This document shows, one piece after another, positions 16,437 through 25,711 of a DNA stretch of 64,000 nt (the stretch's first letter is position 1; each line of letters opens with the position of its first letter). Position numbers and translations under genes: made by a program. The stretch comes from a virus. The DNA lies in IMG/VR virus record IMGVR_UViG_3300031521_000040, positions 19,182 to 83,181 of that record. One strand, given 5' to 3'. The notes beneath the pieces are model-generated. The model had not been told where the DNA came from. It did no database searches and worked only from the letters and a program-made list of their open reading frames with translations.

Positions 16437-18983
16437 ATGGATCACAAGCCTACTCCTGAACAAGAAAGAATATTCCTTTTTATAAAGAAAAGAACTGAAA
16501 ACATTGTTATTAAAGCCTTTGCAGGCACTGGTAAAACTTCTACCATAGTTGAAGCAGTTAAGCTGCTGCCCAAAGACAAGCAAATCATGTTCTTAGCATT
16601 TAATAAGCACATCCAAGTCGAATTGCAGGAAAAGTTACCCAGCCACGTGCGCACTTACACTACTTATGGTTTAGGTACATCAGCCATTAAAAGGAAATAT
16701 GGTGATAGCATTCAATTTGATGAATTTAAAATAGATAAAATCATCCAGAAGAAAGCTAAGTCATGGGATTTAGACGATGAGTTTAAAACAGAAGAAGAAA
16801 TATTTGTTTATTTAAACAACATTAAGAAATTAGTTAACCTTTGCAGACTAACACTTACTTTAAAGCCCGAATACGTGCCTTACGTGGCAGAACGTTATGA
16901 AGTTAATATAAGCAAGCCAAATGATATTAAAAGGGTTCTAAAGGTCTTAAATGATGCAACGCTGGATAGGAAGTCTTTTGATTACACCGATATGATATAT
17001 TTACCAGCAGTTGATAACAGTATTTGGATGTTTCCACAAGATTATGTGTTTATTGATGAATGTTTGCCAGCTAAAACATATATTTCAACAATAGAGGGTA
17101 AAAGACAATTAGGTGCGCTTTATTATTTGAGCAAGAAAAATATTACATTACCTGATATTATTACTTATAATGAAAAAACCAGCCTTTTTGAAAACAAAAA
17201 AATTAATAAAATTTGGTGTACAGGGAAAAAAGATGTTTATTATGTTGTTTTAAATGGAAAAAGAAAATTAAAATCGACTGTTAATCATAGATTTTTAACA
17301 TTATCTGGCTGGAAAAGATTAGATGAACTAAAAATTGGTGATTCTGTAATTTCAAATTATAATAATCAACCATATCATGAAATATTCAATGAAACCCAAA
17401 AGAATATAGTAATCGGATCAAAGCTTGGTGATGGACATCTTGGAAAAATTTCTGATGACATATATAGACTAAGTGTAATACATGGCGAAAAGCAGAAAGA
17501 ATATTGTGAATGGAAAGCATCCTTTTTTGATTCTAAAATAAAAAATTTAAAAAATAACGGCTATGCGAAAAAGCAAGCATATTCCTTTACGACCAAAGGA
17601 TTTTATTTTAATATATGTGAAAGTGAAATCATCAATAACATGTCACTACAATCATTAGCGATATCTTGGATGGATGATGGTAATTTAGCAAAAAATGAAT
17701 TGAGTTCCACTCTTTACTCAACAGCTAAGAGTGTGAGATTGTCTCAATTACTTTCCGATAAAATTAATGGTCTTTGGAATATTTCATCAACAGTTAGAAA
17801 ATCTAAAAGCTCAACAACAAAAAACCCATATTATCGGTTATTGTTTAATAAAGAAAATACTCAAAAAATTTCAAGTCTTTTGGCGCAGTATATTCACCCA
17901 AGCATGGGGTATAAGTTATGTACTAATGATAGAAATAAATTTAATGAAACACTATGGCTTAATGAAAAAATAAATTTAGGATGTATGGTTGTTACATCTG
18001 AGCATAAATTTTATAAATATGAAAATACTTATGATATGTCCGTTGAAGATAATCACAATTTCATTGTAACATCCGAAAGTTACATAAATGGTGCTGCTGG
18101 AAATTTTGGAATAATAACACATAACTGTCAAGACCTTAACAGATGTCAGATTAAAATCATTGAGAAAATATTGAAAAGAGATAAACTAAGCGGAAAAATT
18201 ACTGGCAGACTGATTTCTGTTGGTGATTATTTTCAAGGAATTTATGGTTTCAATGCAGCGGATGATAAATCTTTCGAATGGTTTGAAAAATTCCCCAATA
18301 CTAAGGTATTGCCTTTGTCAGTATCATTCAGATGTGCTAAAAATGTTATACTAAAAGCTCAAGAGATCGTCCCTGATATTAAAGCATTAGATGATGCACC
18401 CGATGGACTTGTAAGGGATGGAAATGTGCTTACAGAGGCTGAAAGCGGTGATTTCGTTATATGTAGAACGACAATGCCATTGGTTAAGCTATTTTTCGAG
18501 TTTCTAACACAACATAAAAAAGCAGTTATTAAGGGTAGTGATATTGGCATTCAATTAATTGAATTAATAGGTAAAATCGATACGATTGATAAGCTTAAAA
18601 CATTTTGGGAAGGTGAGCTACATTCGTTTAAAAAAGAGTTGAAATCAACAGGCATATTGAATCCATCAGAGCATAGTGGATATTCAGCATTAGAAGATAA
18701 AGTAATGACATTGTTGTTTTTAGCTAAACTATCCACTAACATTACCGAATTAAAATTAAACATCAGAACTATTTTTACTGATGAAATTGTGGGAATATGC
18801 TTAAGTACAGTGCATAAGATCAAAGGACTTGAAGCTAATCGTGTTTTTATAGTAAGACCCGATTTACTGCCATTACCCAATGCTCATGGTTGGCAATCTA
18901 TACAAGAAAAGAACCTAGCCTACGTAGCGTATACGAGAGCTAAGCTAGAACTTATATTTGATAGAGAATGGAGCGATGAATAA
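16437..18983 (+). CDS. SF1 DNA helicase (UvrD-like) interrupted by an intein
   Basis: 848 residues before splicing, 493 after. Motif I is AGTGKT (29-34); motif II would be VFIDECQD once the intein is removed; motif III/IV GDYFQGIYGF; motif V/VI STVHKIKGLEA and AYVAYTRAK. This is a compact UvrD/PcrA-type superfamily 1A helicase, a 3'-5' DNA translocase used in phage replication or recombination. An intein occupies residues 209-563 exactly within the Walker B motif. It is followed without a gap by a small gene (overlap of 1 base). Confidence 0.9.
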   Translation: MDHKPTPEQERIFLFIKKRTENIVIKAFAGTGKTSTIVEAVKLLPKDKQIMFLAFNKHIQVELQEKLPSHVRTYTTYGLGTSAIKRKYGDSIQFDEFKIDKIIQKKAKSWDLDDEFKTEEEIFVYLNNIKKLVNLCRLTLTLKPEYVPYVAERYEVNISKPNDIKRVLKVLNDATLDRKSFDYTDMIYLPAVDNSIWMFPQDYVFIDECLPAKTYISTIEGKRQLGALYYLSKKNITLPDIITYNEKTSLFENKKINKIWCTGKKDVYYVVLNGKRKLKSTVNHRFLTLSGWKRLDELKIGDSVISNYNNQPYHEIFNETQKNIVIGSKLGDGHLGKISDDIYRLSVIHGEKQKEYCEWKASFFDSKIKNLKNNGYAKKQAYSFTTKGFYFNICESEIINNMSLQSLAISWMDDGNLAKNELSSTLYSTAKSVRLSQLLSDKINGLWNISSTVRKSKSSTTKNPYYRLLFNKENTQKISSLLAQYIHPSMGYKLCTNDRNKFNETLWLNEKINLGCMVVTSEHKFYKYENTYDMSVEDNHNFIVTSESYINGAAGNFGIITHNCQDLNRCQIKIIEKILKRDKLSGKITGRLISVGDYFQGIYGFNAADDKSFEWFEKFPNTKVLPLSVSFRCAKNVILKAQEIVPDIKALDDAPDGLVRDGNVLTEAESGDFVICRTTMPLVKLFFEFLTQHKKAVIKGSDIGIQLIELIGKIDTIDKLKTFWEGELHSFKKELKSTGILNPSEHSGYSALEDKVMTLLFLAKLSTNITELKLNIRTIFTDEIVGICLSTVHKIKGLEANRVFIVRPDLLPLPNAHGWQSIQEKNLAYVAYTRAKLELIFDREWSDE
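17061..18125 (+). mobile_element. Intein with LAGLIDADG endonuclease, in helicase motif II
   Basis: The intein starts at Cys209 (CLPAKTYISTIEG), has block B TVNHRFLT, LAGLIDADG helices IVIGSKLGDGHLG and LAISWMDDGN, block F TYDMSVEDNHNFIV, and ends IITHN at residue 563, followed by Cys564 as the +1 extein residue. 355 residues. Every splicing residue expected of a class 1 intein is present, so it should be active. Splicing restores the sequence DECQD of the ATPase site. Confidence 0.93.
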
Positions 18984-19270
18984 TGGAGTTTAAGCTAACA
19001 AATGAAATATTAAAAAGTTATAAGTCATATGATGACTTATTAAATGTAATCATTCAATCAAAATCGGCTGAATGTTGTGAATTTTGCCTTGATTATGATG
19101 GAATATGGAAAAGACTAACCTTAAAATGGATGATTGATTATTTTATTGAAAAGGAAGAGTATGAAAAATGTATTATTGTTAATAATTATATACTGACTGA
19201 TTATATTGCTAACGATTTAAGACAAGATGAATTAAATACAAAGTTGAATGAAATTACAAAAGCCCTTTGA
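18983..19270 (+). CDS. Hypothetical protein
   Basis: 95 residues, Glu/Lys/Tyr-rich and helical, with clustered cysteines (ECCEFC) near residue 32 that might bind metal but lack partners. Its ATG uses the last base of the helicase stop codon, so the two are likely translationally coupled. No family recognised. Confidence 0.55.
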   Translation: MEFKLTNEILKSYKSYDDLLNVIIQSKSAECCEFCLDYDGIWKRLTLKWMIDYFIEKEEYEKCIIVNNYILTDYIANDLRQDELNTKLNEITKAL

Positions 19271-19296
19271 TAATTCAATTATTATATATATATTTG
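19266..19296 (+). promoter_or_regulatory. Host-type (Bacteroidetes) promoter of the lipoprotein gene
   Basis: TTTG at 19266-19269, 19-base spacer, TATATTTG at 19289-19296; 27 bases before the lipoprotein ATG. Confidence 0.7.
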
Positions 19297-19323
19297 CATC
19301 TTATTAATTATAAACATAACAAA

Positions 19324-19527
19324 ATGAAAAAAATCCTAATTCTATTGGTAGCATTAATTGCTATTGTTGCATTTTCATGCAAGCCATCAACAAAGGTTGA
19401 TGCTAAACAAGTTACAGCTGACTCAATCGCCAGAGTAGATTCAATTGCTAAGGTTGACTCAATTGCTAAAGCAGATTCAATCGCCAAAGCAAAACCTGTT
19501 AAGAAAAAATCAGCTAGGAGACGATAA
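19324..19527 (+). CDS. Small lipoprotein with heptad-like repeats
   Basis: 67 residues from the ATG at 19324. Residues 1-19 are a lipoprotein signal: MKKILILLVALIAIVAFSC, with the lipobox cysteine at residue 19. After KPSTKVDAKQV come five copies of a D-S-I-A-(K/R)-(V/A) unit, then a Lys/Arg-rich tail. The mature 49 residues would be anchored in the inner or outer membrane of the host and extend as a helix. It has its own host-type promoter, so it is expected early. Phage lipoproteins of this kind can block superinfection, as T5 Llp does; that role is inference. Confidence 0.75.
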   Translation: MKKILILLVALIAIVAFSCKPSTKVDAKQVTADSIARVDSIAKVDSIAKADSIAKAKPVKKKSARRR

Positions 19528-19570
19528 TAAATTTGTCCCATATATAATATATATATATGGGACAAATTTA
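19528..19570. terminator. 18-bp perfect inverted repeat downstream of the lipoprotein gene
   Basis: TAAATTTGTCCCATATAT (19528-19545) pairs perfectly with 19553-19570 across a 7-base loop, directly after the lipoprotein stop codon. The AT-rich ends make it a plausible bidirectional terminator; an operator or RNase III site is also possible. Confidence 0.55.
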
Positions 19571-19584
19571 AATAATTATTAATT

Positions 19585-19863
19585 ATGGAATGGAAAGTAT
19601 TAATTGAAGGAAAACCTAATTTAAGAATCATGGTTAAATTTCTTCCACTAACAGAACAAATCGCCTTTATAGGTCAGTTTAAAAGAACTAATTTGGAATG
19701 GGTGAATTTTTGCATTGAGGAACATACTATGTATATTGATTTAGATCAAATCAATGAAATGTTGGTTAAAACATATGATACTATGACGACAAGAATTAAT
19801 ATGTATAATGAAGTTGCCGAAGGTTTCACTCTTATTAAGGTGATTGAAGTTAAAGAAGATTAA
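19585..19863 (+). CDS. Hypothetical protein
   Basis: 92 residues, no recognised domain; alternating hydrophobic residues suggest a small alpha/beta protein. It starts 15 bases after the large inverted repeat and its last codon overlaps the convergent Mom-like fusion gene by 4 bases. Unknown role. Confidence 0.5.
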   Translation: MEWKVLIEGKPNLRIMVKFLPLTEQIAFIGQFKRTNLEWVNFCIEEHTMYIDLDQINEMLVKTYDTMTTRINMYNEVAEGFTLIKVIEVKED

Positions 19864-21593
19864 TCGGTAATTAATTTAAATTCAAAAAAGTCATAATACC
19901 ATGGCTTGCCTGTTTTCAGCTCAATTTGTTTTCTTTTAAATTTTGATTCTAATATAAAATCTGGATATGTTTCGGTAATATGTATGGTCAAACAGCCTGA
20001 TTTATTTATATAATCAGTAAATACTCTACCTGTTTTTTTACATGTTAAAACATAATGATTTACTGAATTGTAATTGTCATCGACAGGTTTAGCTCTTTTG
20101 GTGAAAATTCCACTGAGCGTCGAAAAATTAATATCATATTTTCTTGAAATTTCCCTGATTGGCATATTATCTTTTTCATAATCACTATATATGCACTTCA
20201 ATTCATCCACAGAGAATTCCTCTAATGTTCTATGTTTTTGAGAACTAAATGATTTTTGTGTGTTATTAATATAGTCCTCTTCGTAGCACCAATAAATGTT
20301 TTGATTATTTTTTGTATGTCCCAAGCATTTCCTCAGAATTTGTTCATGTGATAGTCCATCGATATTATTTCTTCCAGCATCAGCTAAAGATGAATATCTT
20401 TCAATAATGGTATCAATATTTCTATCAATTTTAATAACAGGCTTGGATACTTGAATAACTCTTTTCTGAATCCATTCTTTACTTTGCTTGACATTTTTTC
20501 TAATTCTAGATAATTTTTCTTTGGTTTCATCATGACTAAAAGACCTTATTCCACCAAATTCAATATTATAACCCAAATTTCTATTAGTTGAGTCGTATTC
20601 ATAAATATATTTAATTTCTTTATAGTTTAATTCATCAGTTGTTTGTGCAGTATCTATAATATTAAACTTAAATTTATCGAATCCATATTTGTCGAAAGCT
20701 TTTAATACATATAAATTACAACACTTAGCTCTGTTTTTGTATTCATTATATCTATCGTTAAAGCCTCTTGTTGTTTGACCTACATATTTTTTATTATTTA
20801 CAGTATTCTCAATTAAATAAATTATACCAGCAATTTCGTTGTTTTTTTTAGGGTATTCTAATTTTATGTGCTTAATCGATTCAAGAAATTTTTTATTTTC
20901 TACTTTATTACCTATAAAATAGAAGTATCTTCTTTTTCTATATTGTGAAAGAAAAATTGCATTAGGATATTTTTCTAATATTACATCTTTTTTAATTGTT
21001 CCAAATTCTTTCCTGATAGAGCGTGAATGTTTCAATTTTCCATCGATAAAAACCGAGAATCTCTTGGTTTCTCTTCCGTTTTTTCCGTAGTTTCCTGTCA
21101 TGAGACCAACATAGTGCCAATTTAGTGATTGATATATAATACCTATTTCACCAGCTGATGGGTCAACACTTGCTGTTATTATTTTATATTCTGTATTTTT
21201 TTTAAGCCAATCAGCTGTCTTAGAAATAAAATAGGAAGCTGTATTTTTTGGTGTCCACCAAAGGCATGTACCTCGACTTAATAATATTATTTTATTTGTA
21301 TACCCATACTTATCCCAAGTAGTAGATTTATTTGCTGAGTATTCTTCTGAATATATAACAACGCCACCTAAATGGTATTCATTATCTATATTAAAATATA
21401 TTCCAAAAAAATATCTATTAAATAACGGCATTGTTTTAAGCCATTCATATTTTAAAATAATATTTCTCGCTGTGCTAAAATCTATTAGTTCTATTTTTGT
21501 ATTAGATAATGCAGCTTTGCCATAATCAAAATCAATTGTTGCGGATTCGATTTCTTCTTGTTTTTTACGTACTTTATATTGATATGCTTCCAT
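19860..21593 (-). CDS. Mom-like DNA modification protein fused to GIY-YIG endonuclease
   Basis: 577 residues from the ATG at 21591-21593; the frame extends to 21653 but that part runs through a terminator. Residues about 60-255 resemble the phage Mom-type acyltransferase-like family: GGVVIY, LSRGTCLWWTPKNTASYFIS, then IITASVDPSAGEIG and IYQSLNWHYVGL, ending near RRYFYFIGNK and EYPK. Mom adds a carbamoylmethyl-type group to adenine and protects DNA from restriction. At about residue 257 a GIY-YIG domain begins (GIIYLIENTVNNKKYVGQT), followed by NUMOD/HTH modules. A homing endonuclease fused in frame to the 3' end of a modification gene is unusual. Whether both parts work cannot be told. Confidence 0.72.
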   Translation of the reverse strand: MEAYQYKVRKKQEEIESATIDFDYGKAALSNTKIELIDFSTARNIILKYEWLKTMPLFNRYFFGIYFNIDNEYHLGGVVIYSEEYSANKSTTWDKYGYTNKIILLSRGTCLWWTPKNTASYFISKTADWLKKNTEYKIITASVDPSAGEIGIIYQSLNWHYVGLMTGNYGKNGRETKRFSVFIDGKLKHSRSIRKEFGTIKKDVILEKYPNAIFLSQYRKRRYFYFIGNKVENKKFLESIKHIKLEYPKKNNEIAGIIYLIENTVNNKKYVGQTTRGFNDRYNEYKNRAKCCNLYVLKAFDKYGFDKFKFNIIDTAQTTDELNYKEIKYIYEYDSTNRNLGYNIEFGGIRSFSHDETKEKLSRIRKNVKQSKEWIQKRVIQVSKPVIKIDRNIDTIIERYSSLADAGRNNIDGLSHEQILRKCLGHTKNNQNIYWCYEEDYINNTQKSFSSQKHRTLEEFSVDELKCIYSDYEKDNMPIREISRKYDINFSTLSGIFTKRAKPVDDNYNSVNHYVLTCKKTGRVFTDYINKSGCLTIHITETYPDFILESKFKRKQIELKTGKPWYYDFFEFKLITD

Positions 21594-21630
21594 TATAAAT
21601 AATTTGATTTTACTCCAGAAAACAAAGGTA

Positions 21631-21661
21631 AAAAAAGACTTGCATATGTGCAAGTCTTTTT
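21631..21661. terminator. Intrinsic terminator after the major capsid gene
   Basis: GACTTGCA (21637-21644) and TGCAAGTC (21649-21656) form a hairpin with a TATG loop, with A and T runs on either side. It lies 24 bases after the capsid gene stop and would work in both directions. Confidence 0.85.
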
Positions 21662-21684
21662 AAAAATATTCATATCAATTAAGA

Positions 21685-23370
21685 TTATTGAAGATCACCG
21701 ATTCCGAAAGTCTGAAGACCATCACAATAGATTCTACCATAATAACGGTTAAGAACCATTTTCTTTGCATAACGTGTCATAATTCCACGAATTGGTGTAA
21801 AATCGAATGGGTTATACATGACCGGCGTAAGCTGCATTGGTACGTAAGGAGCGTAGATGTAACCTGTTTCCAAGATACTAGTACCCTTATGTCCGATAAG
21901 AATTGTGTTTGCTGGTGAATATGGGTCACGATACACGATGTAACGACCACTTAAGCTACCGATTTTTTCGATACCCATGTTGTATTTGTCTTCTTCTGGA
22001 GAAGCATTGCTAACGTGGAAATATTCCAAGTCATCAAATACTGCTGATACTTCAGGAGATACAACTACCCAACTAGCGCCACCACGAAGGGTTGCTTTAT
22101 GAATCTGAGCTGAAATCTGGTTGATCTTTGTGATAAGAGTCTGATTCCAGTCTTTTTGTGTTCCATAATAAGTATTAGCTTGTCTACGAAGACCATTATA
22201 GTCCCAACGTGCAGTCCAAGCAGCACCTCTACGTAAGTCACGTAAAATCTCACGATCAATCTCAGCAGCCATTTGCTCTGACAATAAAGCTGTTAATTCA
22301 GCTTCAGCATCAATATTATGAAACGCTGAAACGTCCTGAGCAAGCTCTGGAGTCCACATAGCTCTCATTTTACGTGTTTCAACAGAAACAGTAACTTGAT
22401 CTAACTGGAATGTTACTTCTGCCATACGTGAATCTTCTTCAAGATCACTATAGCTTCTGTATTCATAGAAGAAACTTGTTGTTCCTGATGTAACAGCGCT
22501 TAATGGCTGATAACCGTTTGTTCCTGCATATTGAAGGTCAACTACTAATACGATATCACCTTGTTTGTTAACAATAGCTTGTCCGTATTTTTGTACCTTA
22601 ACATTGAAAGGAAGTGAATGTCCTTTAAGAACGTTTTGTTCTGTAAAACCTGCTGGTGCTACAAAATCTTTGTTAGATGTAATTTTCAAACTTGAAAGGA
22701 ATGATTCAGTGTCCATCTGAACACCTGCAGGACCTACCAATTTACCTGAGTCGCTTACCAAGAAGCCATGAATAACAACTTGGATGAATTTTTCGCCAAC
22801 TGTCCATGATGCACCTGTTGTTGTACCAGTGTGAACTGACATATCGCCTTTTGAACGATCAAACAATGAAGCACCTTCTTCGTTATATTCTGTTGCATAA
22901 AATGCATCATACAATGAACGAGTTTCGAATTGTGTTCTTTCTCCAGCAGGTTTGTTTGCTGCATTGCCATAAGCACCGTTAGGTGATGTATGTTGATTAC
23001 CAGCTGTTGTTGTGTGAGTGTCATCTTGTACTCTAACACTTGCTTTTGGATTTATGTAGTACAATTTACCAATAGGTAAATTAAGTGCCTGTACAGACAC
23101 GATATCATTTGCTAAAAGCTTAGCAAATACCCTACGAATAACTGGAAACGCTACTGTTTCGAATTGTCCTGATGAAGCTGAATCTGATGATTCATTGATC
23201 ATATAAGATAACTGATTTTCAAAAAGCTGTGCGCAATTTTCTTTCACGTTACCATCTAATCCTTCTAGCAAGCCGATTTTTTCCCAACGGTTTGTAGTTA
23301 TTTCTCTTTGTTCACGAAGTTGTTTTAATCCAATATTGCCAACTTCGGCTGATTCCATTAAAAATCCCAT
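21685..23370 (-). CDS. Major capsid protein (gp23-like)
   Basis: 561 residues, close to T4 gp23 (521). NRWEKIGLLEGL at 28-39, LFENQLSYMINE to residue 60, then FETVAFPVIRRVFAKLLANDIVSVQ are the gp23 N-terminal signature. The sequence I-N-E at 58-60 matches the T4 prohead protease rule (I/L)-x-E, predicting removal of 60 residues. The HK97-type core follows, with TPELAQDVSAFHNIDAEAEL and the conserved RYAKKMVLNRYYGRI near the end. It lies 26 bases after the scaffold gene and ends at a strong terminator. Confidence 0.93.
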   Translation of the reverse strand: MGFLMESAEVGNIGLKQLREQREITTNRWEKIGLLEGLDGNVKENCAQLFENQLSYMINESSDSASSGQFETVAFPVIRRVFAKLLANDIVSVQALNLPIGKLYYINPKASVRVQDDTHTTTAGNQHTSPNGAYGNAANKPAGERTQFETRSLYDAFYATEYNEEGASLFDRSKGDMSVHTGTTTGASWTVGEKFIQVVIHGFLVSDSGKLVGPAGVQMDTESFLSSLKITSNKDFVAPAGFTEQNVLKGHSLPFNVKVQKYGQAIVNKQGDIVLVVDLQYAGTNGYQPLSAVTSGTTSFFYEYRSYSDLEEDSRMAEVTFQLDQVTVSVETRKMRAMWTPELAQDVSAFHNIDAEAELTALLSEQMAAEIDREILRDLRRGAAWTARWDYNGLRRQANTYYGTQKDWNQTLITKINQISAQIHKATLRGGASWVVVSPEVSAVFDDLEYFHVSNASPEEDKYNMGIEKIGSLSGRYIVYRDPYSPANTILIGHKGTSILETGYIYAPYVPMQLTPVMYNPFDFTPIRGIMTRYAKKMVLNRYYGRIYCDGLQTFGIGDLQ

Positions 23371-23396
23371 GGTTATTTTATTTATTTATAATTTTA

Positions 23397-24890
23397 TTAT
23401 TTTTTACCTCTATGTTCTACGTAATCGATAAGCTTTCTCATTTTGACCATGTGCGCATCGTTTGCATAGGCTGTTTTTTCGACCACTTCTTCAAGTTTTT
23501 GTTTTGATGAAGGTTGTATTGAGGCAGAAACCTTATTTTCAATACTTTCAGAAATAGTTTTTTTATTATTTTTCATTTCAGATAAAAATGATTTGTATAC
23601 ATTTTGTGAATCAGCAATGCTATTAACTTTTTTGAATTCATTGATAATCTTGATTTTATCGTCTTGAGTAAGTGCTAGACTTTCATTAACGAAAAGATTA
23701 TTTGAATGTGCAAGATTAGTGTTGAAAATTGCCATTTCTTTTAATTGTACACGATATTTACCTAAAGCTGTTTTATATTCTTCATTTAATGAAGTTGATG
23801 TCTGAATCTGCTGTTTAGCTTCGTTTAGTTTTTTTGTTAATTTTTTGTTTTCTTCGATCAAACGACTAAGTTTTTTCTCCGATTCTCCAAAACGTCTTCT
23901 ATTAGCTTCGCCAGTTGATAAATAATCATTGCTTGGAAGTTTACTATTCATTGTTGTTCCAGCTGAGAATGATACTCCGTGTGTTTCGTCTACAGGCATT
24001 TCATTTCCGCTTCCACCGCCACCGATTACTGCCTCAATATCCGCATCTGTAAATTCAGTTTCGCTTAATGACGATAAATCATCTTCACCTTCTTCTTCCA
24101 TTCCTTGGTTTTGATCGCCATTCATACCATTAATCATTTCGTCTAATTTGTTTCTCATGGCTACTAATTCTTTAAATGCGTCTCCGCCTTGATTTGCGGG
24201 TGTTCCGTATTTAATACCGTTTGGGTTTGGAAGGTTTTCACCTAAATTTTCCATTTGTGATATTTCTGCTTCGATTTCATCAATAGTAATAATTTCGTCA
24301 TCATCATTAGCATTACCCAATGCTGAATCTACGCTATTACCATCAAGTCCTGATATATCAAATTCTTCTTTTAGATTTGAAATTGGTTTTTGTTTACCTT
24401 TAATATTGATATCAAACGCAATGCCTTTTTGTTTGCCTTTTTCCTGATTAGGAGTTTCAGCTTCAACATCAGCAACGAAATCTTTTTCACGTTCTTCTTC
24501 AATAGCCTGTACGCCTTTTTTAGTATTAAAAGGATCGCTTTTTCCAACAGTGTTGGTGATTTTAACATCTTCCTTAACTGAAACAGCTTTGCCATCAAAG
24601 GGTTTACCTTTTCCAACTGTATCTATAACCTTTACGGTCTCTTTTACTTGTTTTTCCATATCAGATTCTTTGTTTAATTCATCATCATTTTCAGATTCTT
24701 TTGCATTGTCTATTTTTTTATAAGACTCTTTAGCCGTTTTATTTTTATTAATTTCTTCTTTCAATAATTTTTCAAAGCTGTTTGGAAATTCTTCAGCCAG
24801 CTTTTTCTTTGCATTAATTGCAGCAGCTTCTACGATTGTATTATAATCAGTCAATGCCTCTTTAATTATTGATGGTTTATCTTCTTTCAT
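23397..24890 (-). CDS. Prohead scaffolding core protein (gp22-like)
   Basis: 497 residues, strongly charged and low complexity, with an acidic Gly-rich middle (DDDEIITIDEIEAEI, MEEEGEDDL) and a C-terminal coiled coil (about 340-400, ESEKKLSRLIEENKKLTKKL). There is no enzymatic motif. Position between a gp21-like protease and the capsid gene is exactly that of T4 gene 22, whose product forms the inner core and is degraded during maturation. Several L-x-E and I-x-E sites would allow that. A late motif lies 37 bases upstream. Confidence 0.75.
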   Translation of the reverse strand: MKEDKPSIIKEALTDYNTIVEAAAINAKKKLAEEFPNSFEKLLKEEINKNKTAKESYKKIDNAKESENDDELNKESDMEKQVKETVKVIDTVGKGKPFDGKAVSVKEDVKITNTVGKSDPFNTKKGVQAIEEEREKDFVADVEAETPNQEKGKQKGIAFDINIKGKQKPISNLKEEFDISGLDGNSVDSALGNANDDDEIITIDEIEAEISQMENLGENLPNPNGIKYGTPANQGGDAFKELVAMRNKLDEMINGMNGDQNQGMEEEGEDDLSSLSETEFTDADIEAVIGGGGSGNEMPVDETHGVSFSAGTTMNSKLPSNDYLSTGEANRRRFGESEKKLSRLIEENKKLTKKLNEAKQQIQTSTSLNEEYKTALGKYRVQLKEMAIFNTNLAHSNNLFVNESLALTQDDKIKIINEFKKVNSIADSQNVYKSFLSEMKNNKKTISESIENKVSASIQPSSKQKLEEVVEKTAYANDAHMVKMRKLIDYVEHRGKK

Positions 24891-24927
24891 ATTCTTAAAA
24901 TATCGTATCTAATACTATAATTTTTAT

Positions 24928-24936
24928 ATAAATACA
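24928..24936 (-). promoter_or_regulatory. Candidate late promoter motif (TGTATTTAT)
   Basis: Minus-strand variant followed by ATAAAAAT, 37 bases before the scaffold ATG. Confidence 0.5.
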
Positions 24937-25008
24937 TAATCTTTGTGAAAAAGTATGTTATTTAAAAAAAATGTTGTTATGTAAATGATAATATGTTACA
25001 AAATAACA

Positions 25009-25710
25009 TTATAATAAAAATTTGTTAGTTGCTGAAATTATTTTTTTTTCGTCTTCCCTTAGATAAATGCCGTTTTTATTAACGTATGTTTCTGCAAATG
25101 TCTGACTGCCTGAATCTGGTGAAAATAAATATCCACCGGGGGTACTAGGTGTAGTAACCAAATCAAAACCAATTAATTCAAAATCTCCTTGAACAAGGTT
25201 TTCACCATTAATTTCTTTTAATGTTCCTACTCCACGTGATGAAATACCCATCTTGATTTTATTCTGTAGGTATAGCACAATTTTATCGCCTACGACAGAA
25301 ACAATACCGTACTTAATGTAACCGGGACTAACAATTATTTTAAGCTGACCATATAAAACATTTTCGTATTCATTCTTACCCCACCACATTTTCGTTATCA
25401 TATGCGAGATATTCTGTAATGAAATTATTGATGATTCGGGATGATCTGCTTCTGAAACAGCACTATTTGTATCGACTAGTTGTTGATATATTAAAACCTG
25501 TGGAACTAAGACATCTTTAGGATATATACGACCATTTTTATTTTTAACTCCCCACTTTTGCAGTATACAGTTAACTAAAACTGGTTCGTTGGGTTTAAGC
25601 TCGAATGACTCATTGATAAATGTAGGGTTTAAATCAGAATTAACATAACCAGCATCATATTCAATTATAATACCAAATCCGCTTTCCCCTGCTTGTAGTA
25701 TCTTACTCAT
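25009..25710 (-). CDS. Prohead core protease (gp21-like)
   Basis: 233 residues. VNCILQKWGVKNKNGRIYP at 46-64 is the family's N-terminal block; the catalytic His is likely His90 in SEADHPESS and the nucleophile Ser157 or Ser158 in MGISSRGVG, with FDLVTTPSTPGG near the end. This is the S78-like serine protease fold of herpesvirus-type assemblins and T4 gp21, which cleaves scaffold, capsid and internal proteins during head maturation. Its substrates here probably include proteins with L-x-E or I-x-E sites. A late-type motif is 16 bases upstream. Confidence 0.92.
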   Translation of the reverse strand: MSKILQAGESGFGIIIEYDAGYVNSDLNPTFINESFELKPNEPVLVNCILQKWGVKNKNGRIYPKDVLVPQVLIYQQLVDTNSAVSEADHPESSIISLQNISHMITKMWWGKNEYENVLYGQLKIIVSPGYIKYGIVSVVGDKIVLYLQNKIKMGISSRGVGTLKEINGENLVQGDFELIGFDLVTTPSTPGGYLFSPDSGSQTFAETYVNKNGIYLREDEKKIISATNKFLL

Positions 25711-25711
25711 A

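Noticed and set aside
21594-21653. Longer start for the Mom-like fusion gene
   Set aside because: The extra 20 codons run through the major capsid terminator hairpin and give a low-complexity hydrophobic peptide.
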